64,000 nucleotides of DNA from Prorocentrum cordatum (lineage: Eukaryota; Sar; Dinophyceae; Prorocentrales; Prorocentraceae): NCBI GenBank assembly GCA_963575745.1, contig CAUYUJ010011181.1:362271-426270 (forward strand), in the 5' to 3' direction. Below the pieces are notes generated by a model, which was not told where the DNA came from, did not search any database, and saw only the letters and a list, made by a program, of their open reading frames with translations. A program made the translations under genes and the position numbers. Positions 41,646 to 52,490 of this stretch are shown piece after piece. Position 1 is the stretch's first letter; each line of letters begins with the position of its first letter.

Positions 41646-43190
41646 TCGAGAGGAAGGAGGTGGAGGAGGACAAACACAAGGACAAGTAAGGGGATGGGGA
41701 TAAGGATGGGGAGGATAAGGAGGGAGGAGGAGCAGCGCTGCTAAGCTAGCACCCGCACCCCATCAAACAAGATTCGCCGCGCGTAGCAGCGCCCAGGTCC
41801 GAGGGCCATGATCCACCAAGAACCTTCACATTCGAAGCAAAAGCGAGATGTGCTGACATTGTTCGCAACACCATCTCCTGAAACTAAGCTGCTTGCATCA
41901 ACTGGCACCGTGTGGCTTGAGAGATCCCTTGTGTATCTTTTTGATATGATTTCCCTTGTGTATCGATTGTCCTTGTGTGTGCTTCCCTTGTGAATACAGT
42001 TGCCCCTTATGCGCATTTGCGCTATATATATGTATCATGATGTGTCATTGTGTAGTTCTTACATGTATGTGCCATGTATGCATACGTATCAGTATGAATC
42101 GTATCAGTATGTATGCCTATTTACCAAATGCGCATATTTATTCGTATATGTTCATACCCTCACGTATCAGCATCACTATATTTCCCATATGCATCCGATA
42201 TGTTCCATACCTTCATGTGTCCTGTGTGTGTGCACGTATGTACAGTTTCCTGTAGTGATGTCATTATCAAATATGTATGTCCATGTCTAGCCAGCACGGC
42301 TCAAACTGGGTGCAAACTTGACCCCTCAAGTATGAGCTGGCAGGGCTCCCGGCTTTACAAGGAAACGATGTTATTCATCTCTCTCTATATATGTACATAT
42401 GTGTGTGTCCAAGGTCCTTATATTTAGTTGGTGCACCTCCACCCCTCATGTCCATCATGGGGCCATCATATGTACCACCAGTGTCGATGTCAGGATGCGT
42501 GGCTGACGTGAGCCAACACGCGGCAATTGACAATCCAGCTCGGCTAGAAACGATATATCAGGCAAAGACTCGCACTGCCACGAGGCCACGTGCAACGCGC
42601 ACGCTGCGACAGCGTGCGCACCCAGAAACGAGAGGTCACTTTGAAACGATCCACGCCTCAAAGTCTGCAAAAACACTCCCCAGCATCTATCTCAATGTCA
42701 AGCTTAAGCTCTAGGAGAAATTCCAAAGTCCAGGCGGGCCCCTGATGCTTGCTGATCCCCTCGTAAGAAGCATGGGAGATTAGCCCGATAGCAGCTCCAA
42801 ACCCCAAGGGGTACTCGGAAGAGCCCTTCAGGCCAGGCCCACCCGACGCGCGTTTCTCCCCGTCGGCCCCCACGACAGATGTTGTGGCAGGGGGGGGGGG
42901 GGGTTCTCTAACGCCATCGCCTCCCGGTCAAACTTGTCCACTTTCTTCTCGAGCCGTTCGAGGCCTGGAGGCCAGGATAGCGCCCATATACTTTTGGAGG
43001 GAGGGGGCGCGCGCCCGATGATGGGCGCGAGGGGGGCGCGGGGAAGGGGACATACAGGAGTTGGACGAGGTGGGGGAGAAGGGAAATCAGTTGAATAACT
43101 GGGCAACCCGTTCCATGCTTCCACTGCCCGGGACCAGGCAAGTCGCCCTTGAAGGCGAGCCCCTTCCTCGTCGGTGCACCGCGCGCCCCC
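41646..43190. other. No gene recognised
   Basis: AT-richer unique sequence (41940-42430), poly-G at ~42890-42902, and no frame with convincing protein character. Confidence 0.45.
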
Positions 43191-43193
43191 GCG

Positions 43194-43640
43194 TCAGCTT
43201 ATGTAGACCTGGCAGATATGTACTTGAGCATTCTCTGCACAGGCACCATGTTCCAAAAGGATTGAGCTTGCGGGCTGCCCGATCGCCACGTGGATGCCGA
43301 GGGCGGATGCGAGCACAGCCGAATAAGTCACGCGCGTGACGAGGGCGTTAGCTTGCTCCCTGCGCGCTGACCCCATCCCTTCTGGACGCTCAACGCCTCT
43401 CTGTGTTGACCCCCTGGACACCCGCGCCCGCGCCCCGCATGGGGGCGCCGTGAAAAGCTGGCCCCCTACCTTCATGACGAGCAAGACGCGCAAACATAAA
43501 AGGAATCCGTGTGGCGTGCTAAAGTCGCGCCGAAGATCTTCCTCAATGCCAGCTGAAATGCCATGATATCCGAAGTGGGCAATACCCCGGGACACGGCTT
43601 TTTCACCGCTGAATATGTCCATGAAGTTGTGTGTCCTAGG
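43194..43640 (-). CDS. Exon-like fragment of an uncharacterised dinoflagellate family
   Basis: About 140 residues: TYSAVKK/MDIFSGEKAVSRGIAHFGYH, GISAGIEEDLRRDFSTPHGF, LLCLRVLLVMKVGGQLFTAP, PCGARARVSRG, ERPEGMGSARREQANALVTR, VTYSAVLASALGIHVAIGQP and ASSILLEHGAC. The order FSG...PC...R...G...NALV.R...QP.SS matches, from memory, a large uncharacterised dinoflagellate family that vaguely resembles C5-methyltransferase folds (FSG, PC). That is inference only. The usual Ser-Ser after PC is replaced by Gly-Ala here. The frame ends at TGA 43194; the 5' limit is unclear because a second frame overlaps near 43600. Confidence 0.5.
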   Translation of the reverse strand, partial: PRTHNFMDIFSGEKAVSRGIAHFGYHGISAGIEEDLRRDFSTPHGFLLCLRVLLVMKVGGQLFTAPPCGARARVSRGSTQRGVERPEGMGSARREQANALVTRVTYSAVLASALGIHVAIGQPASSILLEHGACAENAQVHICQVYIS

Positions 43641-44067
43641 AGGTCAATCAAACGACCCCCCTGGTCCGAGGTGCGCTGCCGCCATGAGAAGAGGGAGCAA
43701 AACTTGGTGGGCAGGCGTTCTGGGGATCGCACGACCCCGCAACAACAATGAATCTGATCTCGAGGAGGAGGGGGGGATGGGGGGGGAGAGGAGGAGGAAG
43801 AGTTGAGTCTCCACAGCTGGCACCCCACCGAGCGATTGCTGCGCGCAGCAGCACTGAGATCTGAAGTGCCACGGACCCTCGGAAGCAAATGCCGTGCTTA
43901 CAGCACGGCCCACTTGAGCTGGGCTGCATACGTCGCGCTGCGGGCTTCAGCAGTTGGGGAGGAGGGCAAACGGGGAGGAGGAGGCGAATACAGAGGTATG
44001 AGGGGAATAAGAGGACGAGGAGTTCTGCGCAGTCAAAGCTGGCAGTCAAGCTCGTAAACGCAGCGGC

Positions 44068-44715
44068 CTATGCGCCCGCCGGCCACTCGGCAAACTCTTT
44101 CGCCTTCGCGAAGGCCTGCGCAGGGCCGCCGCGATGGCCCCGGGCGATGTGGCGGGTGGCTATGTCCTCGCCCCCAGCAATATAATAATGAGGCGTTTTG
44201 GCGAGCGAAATATTGCACTGAATGCGGGCTGCCTTCTCGTCGTCGATTCTCAACGTCCACGATTGCCGGCACTTCAGCACTTCCTCGGGGGGCGAGGGGA
44301 GGAGCTCGAGGTCCGGGCCCTTCTTGGCCTGGTTGGCTGGCTTCTCGGGCGCGCCCCCCTCGGAGATCTGCGCGCCCGCTGGCTTCTCGGGCGCGGGCGT
44401 CTTCTCGGACATCTTGGTCTTCTTGGCTGGCATCTCGGGCGCGCGAGCCTTCTCGGACATCTTGGCTTTCTTCTGGGCTGGCTTCTCGGGCGCAGGCTCC
44501 TCGGACATCTTGCTCACAGCTGGCTTCGACTGCGCCTTCGCCCTCCTCAACTCCGCAGCGCTCAACCAGCCATCGGGCAGCTCATGCGTCTCTGGCCCCT
44601 CACAAGGGCGAACTGCAGCAACGGACTTGGCATTCTTGATTGCCTTGGAGATGGCGGAGGAGGCTTCCCGAGGGATCTCCGCGGCGTCGGCCTGCGCCTC
44701 CACAACCTCTCGGGG
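44068..44715 (-). CDS. 3' exon of a KMSEK-repeat unknown protein
   Basis: About 215 residues: REVVEAQADAAEIPREASSA, ISKAIKNAKSVAAVRPCEGP, ETHELPDGWLSAAELRRAKA, then four to five ~15-residue repeats with core KMSEK..APEKPA, and a compact C-terminal part SWTLRIDDEKAARIQCNISL, AKTPHYYIAGGEDIATRHIA, RGHRGGPAQAFAKAKEFAEW, ending at TAG 44068. The Lys/Pro/Ala repeat is linker-histone-like in composition. The C-terminal module has alternating strands and a helix but is not a domain I recognise. The 5' edge (44715) is where the sequence turns low-complexity. Confidence 0.55.
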   Translation of the reverse strand, partial: PREVVEAQADAAEIPREASSAISKAIKNAKSVAAVRPCEGPETHELPDGWLSAAELRRAKAQSKPAVSKMSEEPAPEKPAQKKAKMSEKARAPEMPAKKTKMSEKTPAPEKPAGAQISEGGAPEKPANQAKKGPDLELLPSPPEEVLKCRQSWTLRIDDEKAARIQCNISLAKTPHYYIAGGEDIATRHIARGHRGGPAQAFAKAKEFAEWPAGA

Positions 44716-45072
44716 AGGCAAAGAGAGATGAGCAACGCAGTGAGCTAAGATGCCGAGAAGGAGCGAAGAAGGAAGAGGTTGATGAGGGGGGCGCCGGCTT
44801 CCAGCCGAGGAAAGTTCCCCGGGCCGAAGCACGTCACCATCTGCGAGGAGAACACAGATAAGGAGGAAGACGAGGCGGAGGGGGAGCAGAGCAGGTGGAG
44901 GAAGGGGGGGAGGGGGGAGGTGGGGGGAGAGGTGGGCGATGAGATGTTGGGGGACGATGGCAGAAGAGGACTGCATTTGACCATGAATAAGGTCAAGTTC
45001 GGGACGAGGAGGCCGAGGCGTGAGGAGAAGGGGCGACGGGTAAGAGGAGAATAGGCGTGACCCTGAGGAAGG

Positions 45073-46668
45073 GTGGCGCTTTGGAGCAGGAAGAGGGTAG
45101 AAGGAGATCTGGAAGGAGAGCTGGAGTGGAACGCCATCACCCCACTGCTATACAAACTGATGTCTCGATCATTATGCAACCGACTGGAGGCGCATTTCGA
45201 GACTGAACAATCACCTGGCCATGCTGGATTCCGAAAAGGGTTTTGCACAGAAGACCACCTCTTCACCGCGACGCTAGTGCACGAACAGTCTTATGAGCGG
45301 CAACTCCCTTTTATGGGCCGCTGCAATAGACTGTAATAAGGCTTTTGACTGCGTCGACCATCAGACCCTTTGGACCGCACTTCGACAACAGAACATGCCA
45401 GACTCATACATTTCCTTGTTGCAGAAATTTTACCAGGATCATACCGCCACGGTTAAGACAGACATCAGCAGCAAGGAATTCAGCATACAGCGCGGGGTTA
45501 AGCAAGGCGACCTGCTCAGTTCTTACCTCTTCAACGCGGTGCTCGCGCACGTTTTCCGACAGGTCAAGCATTCTTGGGAACGTAAAGGCTTGGCATCAAA
45601 TTGGGGCACGGCAGGCGTGCACGACTTACCAATCTACGGTTTTCAGATGACGTGCTTCTCCTTGCACCCAACTTACGACAATTGGAGGTGATCCTTCGGG
45701 ACCTGAAGAGAGAAGCCGGAAAGTGCGGGCTTGCACTACATCCAGACACAACCAAAATCCTTACCAGCCTCAGCAGATGTGAAGGACGGACCATCACCCA
45801 CACCAGCGTTGACGGCGACGACCTCGAAATTCTACGCGCAGACCAAACAACCAAATACCTCGGTCGCAAGCTCACGCGTCGCGACAACCAGTACCACCAC
45901 GCTGAACTCAACAACAGAATAGCATCTGGATGGCGCCGGTTCAACCGGCCCCGCAACGAGCTCACCAACAAGCGATACCCACTACACAGCATATTCCGTC
46001 TTGTCAATGGAACTGTGACGCCTACGGTCATGCACCGGTCCGCATCCTGGACGATGACCAAGGACATGCCCCAAACCCTGACGCGCACTCCAAGACGGAT
46101 GCTGCGACTCATCGCGAACGCCCCGCGACGCCGAGCATTTCGCAAGGACACCCCTACCGGCAACGCCGGCAACATCGACGCAGGAACGCACGCATACGAC
46201 GGACGCGAACACAGGACGAATTTCGACGACGACGACGAGTTTCATGCGGACGGTGGCGACGACGACTTCGACCTCGAACCATGGGAAGTCTTTATCCGCA
46301 GAGCTACGCACACTGCCGCGGATCTAGCAAAACGGGCCCGCGTGGATGAGTGGACTACGGTGTACTTTCGACGGAAATGGCGGTGGGCTGGGCGAGTTGC
46401 AAACCAACCGTGCGACAGATGGAGCCGACTTGCTGCGACGTGGGAGCCAGACATCCACGACCGCCGGCAAGCAGTCCGCAGGCACGGGCGCCAGAGGAAG
46501 CGGTGGGAAGACGATATCGCGCAGATTTTGACAGCGGAGATGCTTCTTGAACCCGGCAGCGGAAGATGGTATACAGTAGCACAAGACAGCGACCAGTGGA
46601 ACAATTTGGAGCAAGCATTCCTACGACACACACACAACATTGACCACAACTCCCACTGCTGTGACTGA
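45073..46668 (+). mobile_element. LINE reverse transcriptase (second lineage), 5'-truncated and frameshifted
   Basis: Non-LTR RT of the jockey/CR1/RTE-like type (family not resolved). Three successive frames give a nearly complete palm: ITPLLYKLMSRSLCNRLEAH, QSPGHAGFRKGFCTEDHLFT, then after a +1 shift in the CTTTTA near 45311, motif A AAIDCNKAFDCVDHQTLWTA, SIQRGVKQGDLLSSYLFNAV (motif B), then after a second shift at ~45600-45620, TNLRFSDDVLLLAPN (motif C, FSDD) and KCGLALHPDTTKILT. Thumb and connection follow to TGA 46668, including WRWAGRVANQPCDRWSRLAA and GRQRKRWEDDIAQIL, typical of LINE C-termini. All three catalytic Asp are present. No endonuclease lies upstream, consistent with 5' truncation. 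Distinct from the LINE at 30-33 kb. Confidence 0.85.
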
Positions 46669-46679
46669 GGGCCCCGGCC

Positions 46680-47100
46680 CGCCCGCGCCGGCCTTCCAGG
46701 CCCTACCCCCGGCGGACTCAGGCGCGCCTCGCCTCGCCTCGCCCTGATCCTGAGGCTCACAAAGTGTTCAAGCGAGACATGTTGAAGATTGTGGAGGCCC
46801 ATGCCTGCGGCACGGTGGCGAATACGGAGCATTCGCCACCATCGATGAGCATTGCTCGTCGGAACCATTTCAGGACGTCTCGCCACCATGACACGAGCTC
46901 CTTGCCGACGAGCATAAGTTTCCTTGCCCCAACGGGCCAAGACGGCCGCGCGCGGGGCTCGCGACCGCAGGGCACCGGCGAGGCCCCAGAGGGCTGCGCT
47001 CTCCCTCGCCGCAGATCTTACATAGACCTTTCTGCGCAGCCGTGACGCGAAGTCAAATGCAAAAATAATGGGGGAGGGGTGAAAGACGAGGCGGTGGTGG
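46680..47100. other. No gene recognised
   Basis: GC-rich sequence after the LINE (CGCCTCGCCTCGCCTCGCC at 46725-46745), possibly its 3' UTR. No polyA is visible. Confidence 0.4.
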
Positions 47101-47106
47101 AAGAGG

Positions 47107-47600
47107 AGGAGGATCGCTGTCTTCGGCTGCTTTCGAAATTCTTTCGACCGCGGGGGAGGGCCCCCCGCGAAGGCCGCTCATCGGAGCGAGCAGTTCATGC
47201 CATGCCCGCCGCCTTCCCTGACATGCGAGATCCCGCCCCCGATCTCGCCCGTGGCTGTGCCGCGCTTTTGAGTCCCTCGCCCAGTTCTCGTTTTTTCCTG
47301 CCACGCCCTCAAATGCGCATGCAGCGCCTAGAGTCTTGACGAGGAGGAGGAGGAGGAGTGAAAGAGGAGGAGGAGGATCGCTGTCTTCGGCTGCTTTTGA
47401 AATTCTTTCGACCGCGGGGGGGGGCCCCCCGCGAAGGCCGCTCATCGGAGCGAGCAGCTCATGCTGTGCCCGCCGCCTTCCCTGACTTGCGAGATCCCGT
47501 CCCCGATCTGGCCAGTGGCTGTGCCGCGCTATTGAGTCCCTCGCCCAGTTCTCGACATGTCCTGCCACGCCCTCAAATGCCGCGATCCCGAGCAGCGTGA
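47107..47600 (+). repeat. ~210-230-bp direct repeat, copies 1 and 2
   Basis: GGATCGCTGTCTTCGGCTGC, GAAATTCTTTCGACCGCGG, GCGAAGGCCGCTCATCGGAG and CGAGCAGTTCATGCCATGCC with CCAGTTCTCG occur at 47117-47340 and again at 47376-47580, separated by a GGA tract. Confidence 0.9.
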
Positions 47601-47824
47601 TCACGAACCGGCGCCCGCACTGCTACACGGTTTTGAAAAGCAAGTTGCGCGCGTGACGCAGCCTTTTCGGACCTGGCCGCCTTGTACGAACGCCATCGGT
47701 GGTCTCACTTACCGACTCCACACCCGATCTTGGATTATGCCAGCTCTTCTACAGACAAGCAACCAAGACGCGCCCATGGAAGGGGGACTTCAGAGGAGCC
47801 AGCACCAACGCACACAGGAGGACG

Positions 47825-48400
47825 ATGCCGAAGGAAAAAAGAAGACAATGGAGGCGGCGAGAAACACAACTCCCACGCCACACCAAGATGCTGATGTGCC
47901 TGATCGTCAAACAGCTCCTTCGGTGCGCGCAGCAGAGCAGGGACATGAGCAGCGTGATTTTCGACACTCATATTCTCAGGAACGACAGCCCGATTATCCT
48001 TCGCATCCAGGAGCAGACGGCGGCATGCGGAAAAATAACAAAGCAGAAAGGAAAACAACACGACACGGGCCCACAACAGATATACGCGATGGGAGGATTA
48101 TTTGCAGCGGCATTGGCTCTGGCTCTGGACGACCCCTTGAAGCAGGTGGTACAAAATATGTACACGGACTACAACAGCTACAGCGGCGAGCAGAAGTCAG
48201 AGTTGGTTCTCCTTTGCAAGGTAGATCGTATGTACGAGAAGGAGAAGAAGCGCCTCACGCTGGCAGCGAGGGACCCTCAGTTCCGCACCCACCTGATGGA
48301 GGCGCTCAAGACGACGGGGGCGAAGCGCAAGTACGGGAGAGCGCCAGCCACGCACATGGAGAGGGAGCTACCGGAATGGGTGGAACAGCTATTGCAGTAA
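47825..48400 (+). CDS. Uncharacterised 191-residue protein
   Basis: ATG 47825 to TAA 48398-48400. MPKEKRRQWRRRETQLPRHT, KMLMCLIVKQLLRCAQQSRD, MSSVIFDTHILRNDSPIILR, IQEQTAACGKITKQKGKQHD, GGLFAAALALALDDPLKQVV, SELVLLCKVDRMYEKEKKRL and THLMEALKTTGAKRKYGRAP read as a natural globular, basic protein. An in-frame extension upstream to 47699 lacks an ATG, and a 379-residue frame overlapping it (47557-48696) is Gln/Arg low complexity and probably a shadow. The type is reminiscent of anonymous dinoflagellate ORFs linked to retroelements, but I cannot name a family. It sits between repeat copies 2 and 3, so it may ride on a mobile unit. Confidence 0.5.
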   Translation: MPKEKRRQWRRRETQLPRHTKMLMCLIVKQLLRCAQQSRDMSSVIFDTHILRNDSPIILRIQEQTAACGKITKQKGKQHDTGPQQIYAMGGLFAAALALALDDPLKQVVQNMYTDYNSYSGEQKSELVLLCKVDRMYEKEKKRLTLAARDPQFRTHLMEALKTTGAKRKYGRAPATHMERELPEWVEQLLQ

Positions 48401-48702
48401 ACGCCGACGGGAGTAGCAGCGGCGACCAGTATGACATCAGCAGCGGAATGGAGGCTACTTCAAATATGATGGAGACCTCGTCTCCCAGCCGCGCACGATC
48501 ATCTTCGGCAAGACCGAGGGCTACAGCTGAGGAGCACCCTCCTCCTCCTCCCCCCCCCGTCGTGTCAGACCTGAGGATGGTAGCTATGTGCCTGGCTTCT
48601 CGGGGTGTTTTCCCAGGTAGCCGTGTTTTTGACAATGTGGTTTCGAGCGCGCGAGTTTTAGAGCAGGCCCGACAATCGCAGCGAGCTCAGAAGTAACCGC
48701 CG

Positions 48703-48787
<85 letters not shown>
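48703..48787 (+). repeat. Poly-C tract (~84 nt, one A)
   Basis: An almost pure run of C, interrupted by a single A at 48741. The complementary poly-G could form quadruplexes. Length in the assembly may be unreliable. Confidence 0.95.
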
Positions 48788-49019
48788 TGATTTCACCCCC
48801 ATCGGCTTCTTCACGCGTCAGAGGTCGTGGGTCTCAGGCCAGGGCTTCTGCAGCCCCGCTGGCAATCGAGGCCGCCACGTAGGGTGGGGGCCGCATGACC
48901 GCCGCGAGCAGGGGCATCGCTGCGAGTTTAATGAATGAGTTTCGAGCCGAACTTTTTGCTGCCAAACTGACCTCGCTCAGACATCGGAGCCAATGATGTG
49001 AATGAATGAATGAAGGCCC

Positions 49020-49745
49020 TCAAATGCGCATGCAGCGTCTAGATTCTTGACGAGGAGGACGTCCGGTGGCGGCGTGTGTGAGTGAGGGTTGAGGGGGAGG
49101 GGGCGCGACATGTATACCCGAGCTTGGTGGTTCTCCTCTTTGCAGTACATGGGTTTTAAGATGCGACCTTGTGCACGTCCGGCTTTGGCTGCTCTTCGGC
49201 TTCTTTAGACAGCGGGGGGAGGCCCTCCCGCGAAGGCCGCTCATCGGAGCGAGCAGTTCATGCCATGCCCGCCGCCTTCCCTGACTTGCGAGATCCCGTC
49301 CCCGATCTGGCCCGTGGTTGCGCCGCGCTTTTGCGTCCCTCGCCCAGTTCTCGATTTTTCCTGCCACGCCCTCGAATGCGCATGCAGCGTCTGGACACTC
49401 GACGAGGAGGACGCGGGGCGTCGGCGTTTGCGCGGGGGCGGCGGCGGCGGCGGTGTTGGGGGGGGGGGGGGGGGGGGCGGGGGCGCGACATCTATTCCCG
49501 AACTTGGTGGTTCTCTTCTTTGCAGTACATGGGTTTTCAGATGCGACCTTGCGCGCGTCCGTCTGTGGCTGCTCTTCAGCTTCTTTAGACCGCGGGGGAG
49601 GCCCCCCCGTGAAGGCCGCTCATCGGAACGAGCAGTTCATGCCATGCCCGCCGCCTTCCCTGACTCGCGAGATCCCGCCCCCGATCCCGCCCCGATCTCG
49701 CCCAGTTCTCGATATCTCCTGCCGCTCATGGCACGCAGCGTCTAG
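49020..49745 (+). repeat. Direct repeat copies 3 and 4 with intervening duplication
   Basis: Copies 3 (49182-49385) and 4 (49562-49745) of the 47107 repeat. The sequence between also repeats: AATGCGCATGCAGCGTCT at 49023 and 49376, CTTGGTGGTTCTC with TTTGCAGTACATGGGTTTT at 49123-49156 and 49504-49536. So a ~360-385-bp unit is tandemly duplicated here. Poly-G at 49458-49477. Confidence 0.9.
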
Positions 49746-50049
49746 GCGATAGACGAGGAGGAAGATAAGGAGGAGAGGTGGAGGCGGACGAGGAGGGGGA
49801 GGAGAAGGAGCGCGGTGCCTGCAGCTTCCCAGGCTTCTATACTAGTGACTGCAAAGATTGTGCCTGCGCCCTTCCGCGACGCAGAATTCGTTTCCGCGTC
49901 TTCTGGTCATCGTCATTCTCAACCTCTTCGTCAGCATGATCATCCTCATCCTCTTCCTCACGACTTGCACTATTATGAGCACCTAGATAGGCCAACGAGC
50001 TCCCTAGTGTGCCACAGGTGGGCTTCCTATGCAAAGTGGTGCCAGAGGT
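49746..50049. other. No gene recognised
   Basis: Short GGA-rich start, then unique sequence; nothing supported. Confidence 0.4.
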
Positions 50050-50335
50050 CTTTCGGGCCCTTCAGCCAGTGGAAAACGTATCGCAAGTTATTTGAGCATT
50101 ATGATAAACCGCGTGCCAACTAGGATCATATTCCATCGCTATCTGAGAACCCCCCATCCCCACATTTCAACGTGGACTTGCATTATCTTGTCCACCCGGA
50201 CTCGGGGTGTTCGCTTGGTGCCAACATTGAGATGTAGGGGGCGGGGATTGTTCGTCGAGGTGGCGCCGCAATGTAGGTGCAGTCGCACGCGGTCAGGAGC
50301 AACTTGCAAAATTTCGTCGTCCCACCGGAGCTAAT
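50050..50335 (-). repeat. Dispersed ~280-bp repeat, copy B
   Basis: Reverse-complement counterpart of 29826-30110: GAGCATTATGATAAACCGCG, CCAACTAGGATCATATTCCA, TGCATTATCTTGTCCACCCG and CCAACATTGAGATGTAGGGG appear in mirrored order. Confidence 0.85.
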
Positions 50336-50785
50336 ACCCACGTGGCCTCTTCGTGTTCATGCTCACGGGCACTGGGCGCCTTTGCCTGTCGCTCCCCCAG
50401 GCACAGCTCAGCGACGTAATATGAGACGTTGCAGCCAATACCACCTTGACCACTGGTGAGCGGCGGCTCCCCAGCCTGAAGCATCCTCTTTCTTTTCCCC
50501 CTCGCTTTTCCGTCCTTTCTAGGCCTGCCTGCTCCTAGCGCGTCCCGCTTGTTCGGCCGACCGCCACGCGCTCTCGCGCAGCGTCGCGACCAAACAACTA
50601 GGGTGGCGGGCTTGTTTGATGCGCCCGTCCTGCGACGTTTCTGTTGGTTCAGTCCCAAGACGGCGTTCGAGTCGCAGAAATGAGTCCCAACGCCACAACA
50701 ACGAAGCTTTGCTCCAAAAGGATAATCTGACCGAATATACATCGGACCAAAAAACATGTCCGCGCTTGCAACTGAAATGGATGTA
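50336..50785. other. No gene recognised
   Basis: Unique sequence without convincing coding character. Confidence 0.4.
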
Positions 50786-50789
50786 CCCC

Positions 50790-51080
50790 AATTGGAGCGG
50801 ATGTTCCAAGATCTGCCTCTCGGGTGTTCGTTGGGATATCGTTGGGAAGGGAGGCCTCTCAGGGGCTTGTTGGTTGTTGGAGGCAGGTTTGAAGCCCCTG
50901 TGGGGATTCTGGGGCCTCTTTGGGGGTTCTTTTTGGGGTTTCTGGGGAGATTGTTGGGGGCCTCTTGGGGGTACTTGTCTACCGTCTTGGGACCCTCGTG
51001 GGGACCTCTTGGACGGTGTTGGGGCGGTCTCGGGGGTTCCTGGGGCCGCATTCGAGCGTCGGAGGCTCGAAAGGACGATG
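50790..51080 (+). repeat. Head-body-tail dispersed repeat, copy E
   Basis: Partial head (GATGTTCCAAGATCTGCCTC, TCGGGTGTTCGTTGGGATAT), AGGCAGGTTTGAAGCCCCTG, GGGGCCTCTTTGGGGG body, tail TTCGAGCGTCGGAGGCTCGA at 51052-51071. Body-like words continue to about 51230. Confidence 0.7.
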
Positions 51081-51364
51081 GAGTGAATAAGATGCACAAC
51101 GGAAATCAAGATTTGTGCCTCTTTGGGCCTTCTTCGGGGGTTGTCTTGGAACGCTCTTGGGGTTTTTTTGAGGCCTATTGGGCTGTATTGGGCGTCTTGG
51201 AACGCCCTCGGGATGTCTTGGGGTCGAAGATGTCATCTATGCGTTTAAGGCCCGATTCCGCACCCCACTCGTTGCAAAGAAACGAAGTAGCGCCTTGGAA
51301 AGGGATGGGGGGAGGGTAAGGATGTCAGATCTGGTGCGAGCTACATTTATGTAGCTGTTCGAAA

Positions 51365-51660
51365 CGGGCCGCCCTCCATCCATGTAACTGTTGGAAACAT
51401 TTAAGACGAATGTACGCGGTGCTATGACGAGAACCGGATTTTGAAAACGAGCCGCCCTCCATCTTTATAACTGTTGAAACTGTTTAAGACGAATGTGCGC
51501 GGCGCTAAAGCGAGAGCCCTATTTTGAAAACGACCCGCCCTCCATGCTTGTAACTGTTGGAGATTTTGAAGACGAGTGTGCGCGGCGCTAAAGCGAAAGC
51601 CCAGTTTTGAAATCCAGCCGTCCTCCATTCTTGTAACTGTTGGATATTTCAAGTTTCAGG
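51365..51660 (+). repeat. ~82-bp tandem repeat, about 3.5 units
   Basis: CCGCCCTCCAT...GTAACTGTTGGA, TTTAAGACGAATGTGCGCGG, CGCTAAAGCGA and ATTTTGAAAACGA recur with starts near 51369, 51452, 51535 and 51617. Confidence 0.9.
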
Positions 51661-51754
51661 ATCATACATTGGGAGGAAGCCTCAAGCGAAAAACCCGGCC
51701 CGCCCTAAAACCACGCCTGGTGGTGCGACAAGGAAAAGTTATCTATAAGAAGAA

Positions 51755-51808
51755 GGGATGGAGGAGAAGGAGGAGGAGGGTGAGGAGGGGGAGGTGGAGG
51801 AGGAGGAG

Positions 51809-51840
<32 letters not shown>

Positions 51841-52085
51841 CGAGGAGGAGGAGGAGGAGGAGGGGGAGGAGGAGGAGGAGGAGGAGGAGGAGGAGGAGGA
51901 GGAGGAGGAGGAGGAGGACGAGGACGAGGACGAGGACGAGGAGAGGGACGTGGACGAGGGCGAGGGCGAGGACGAAGACGAGGAGGAGGAGGAGGAGGAG
52001 GAGGAGGAGGAGGAGGAGGGGGAGCGGGAAGGGGAGGAGGAGGCGGAGGAGGAGGAGGAGGAAGAGGAGGTGGTGGATTAGGAGG
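51755..52085 (+). repeat. (GGA)n / (GACGAG)n purine tract
   Basis: Over 300 bp of AGGAGGAGG with GAGGACGAGGACGAG inserts. Produces poly-Glu and poly-Arg frames that are not genes. Confidence 0.97.
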
Positions 52086-52119
52086 GGATGGAAGGAGGAG
52101 GAGGGGGACACAGACAGGA

Positions 52120-52490
52120 GACTTTGAGGGGCCGTTTTGGGCACTTTTGTGCGCCTGTTGGGGGCGTCTTGGGGGCCTCTTGGGACGTTTTGGTGGCTTC
52201 TGGGAGGAATTTGGGGGGCCTCTTTGGGGCCTCTTGGGGCTTCCAGGAGGCTTCCTGGGGCATGTTTGGGTTCGTGGTCCCCCTCTTGGGCCTCTCTTCG
52301 GCCCGTCTCGGGGGCTTCTGGGGCCGTGTTGGGCGGCTCTTGGGCCGTTTGGTGGCCCTCTTGGGCCGTCTTGGGAGCGTCGTGGGGGCCTCTTGGGCTG
52401 TTTTGGAGCGGTCTTGGGGGCCTGGCTTGGGCGGCCTTGGAGCGCCGGAAAGCCGAAAAGGCGAGAAGCCCCCCCCCCCCCCCCTGCGCT
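52120..52490 (+). repeat. GGGGCCTCTTGG-type repeat with tail, copy G
   Basis: Body words GGGGGCCTCTTGGGACG, GGGCCTCTTTGGGGCCTC and so on, ending in the family tail TTGGAGCGCCGGAAAGCCGA with AAAGGCG at 52436-52463, then poly-C at 52470-52485. Confidence 0.75.

Noticed and set aside
47557-48696. 379-residue plus-strand frame
   Set aside because: Low-complexity Gln/Arg/Gly composition and overlaps the better-looking 191-residue frame in another phase.
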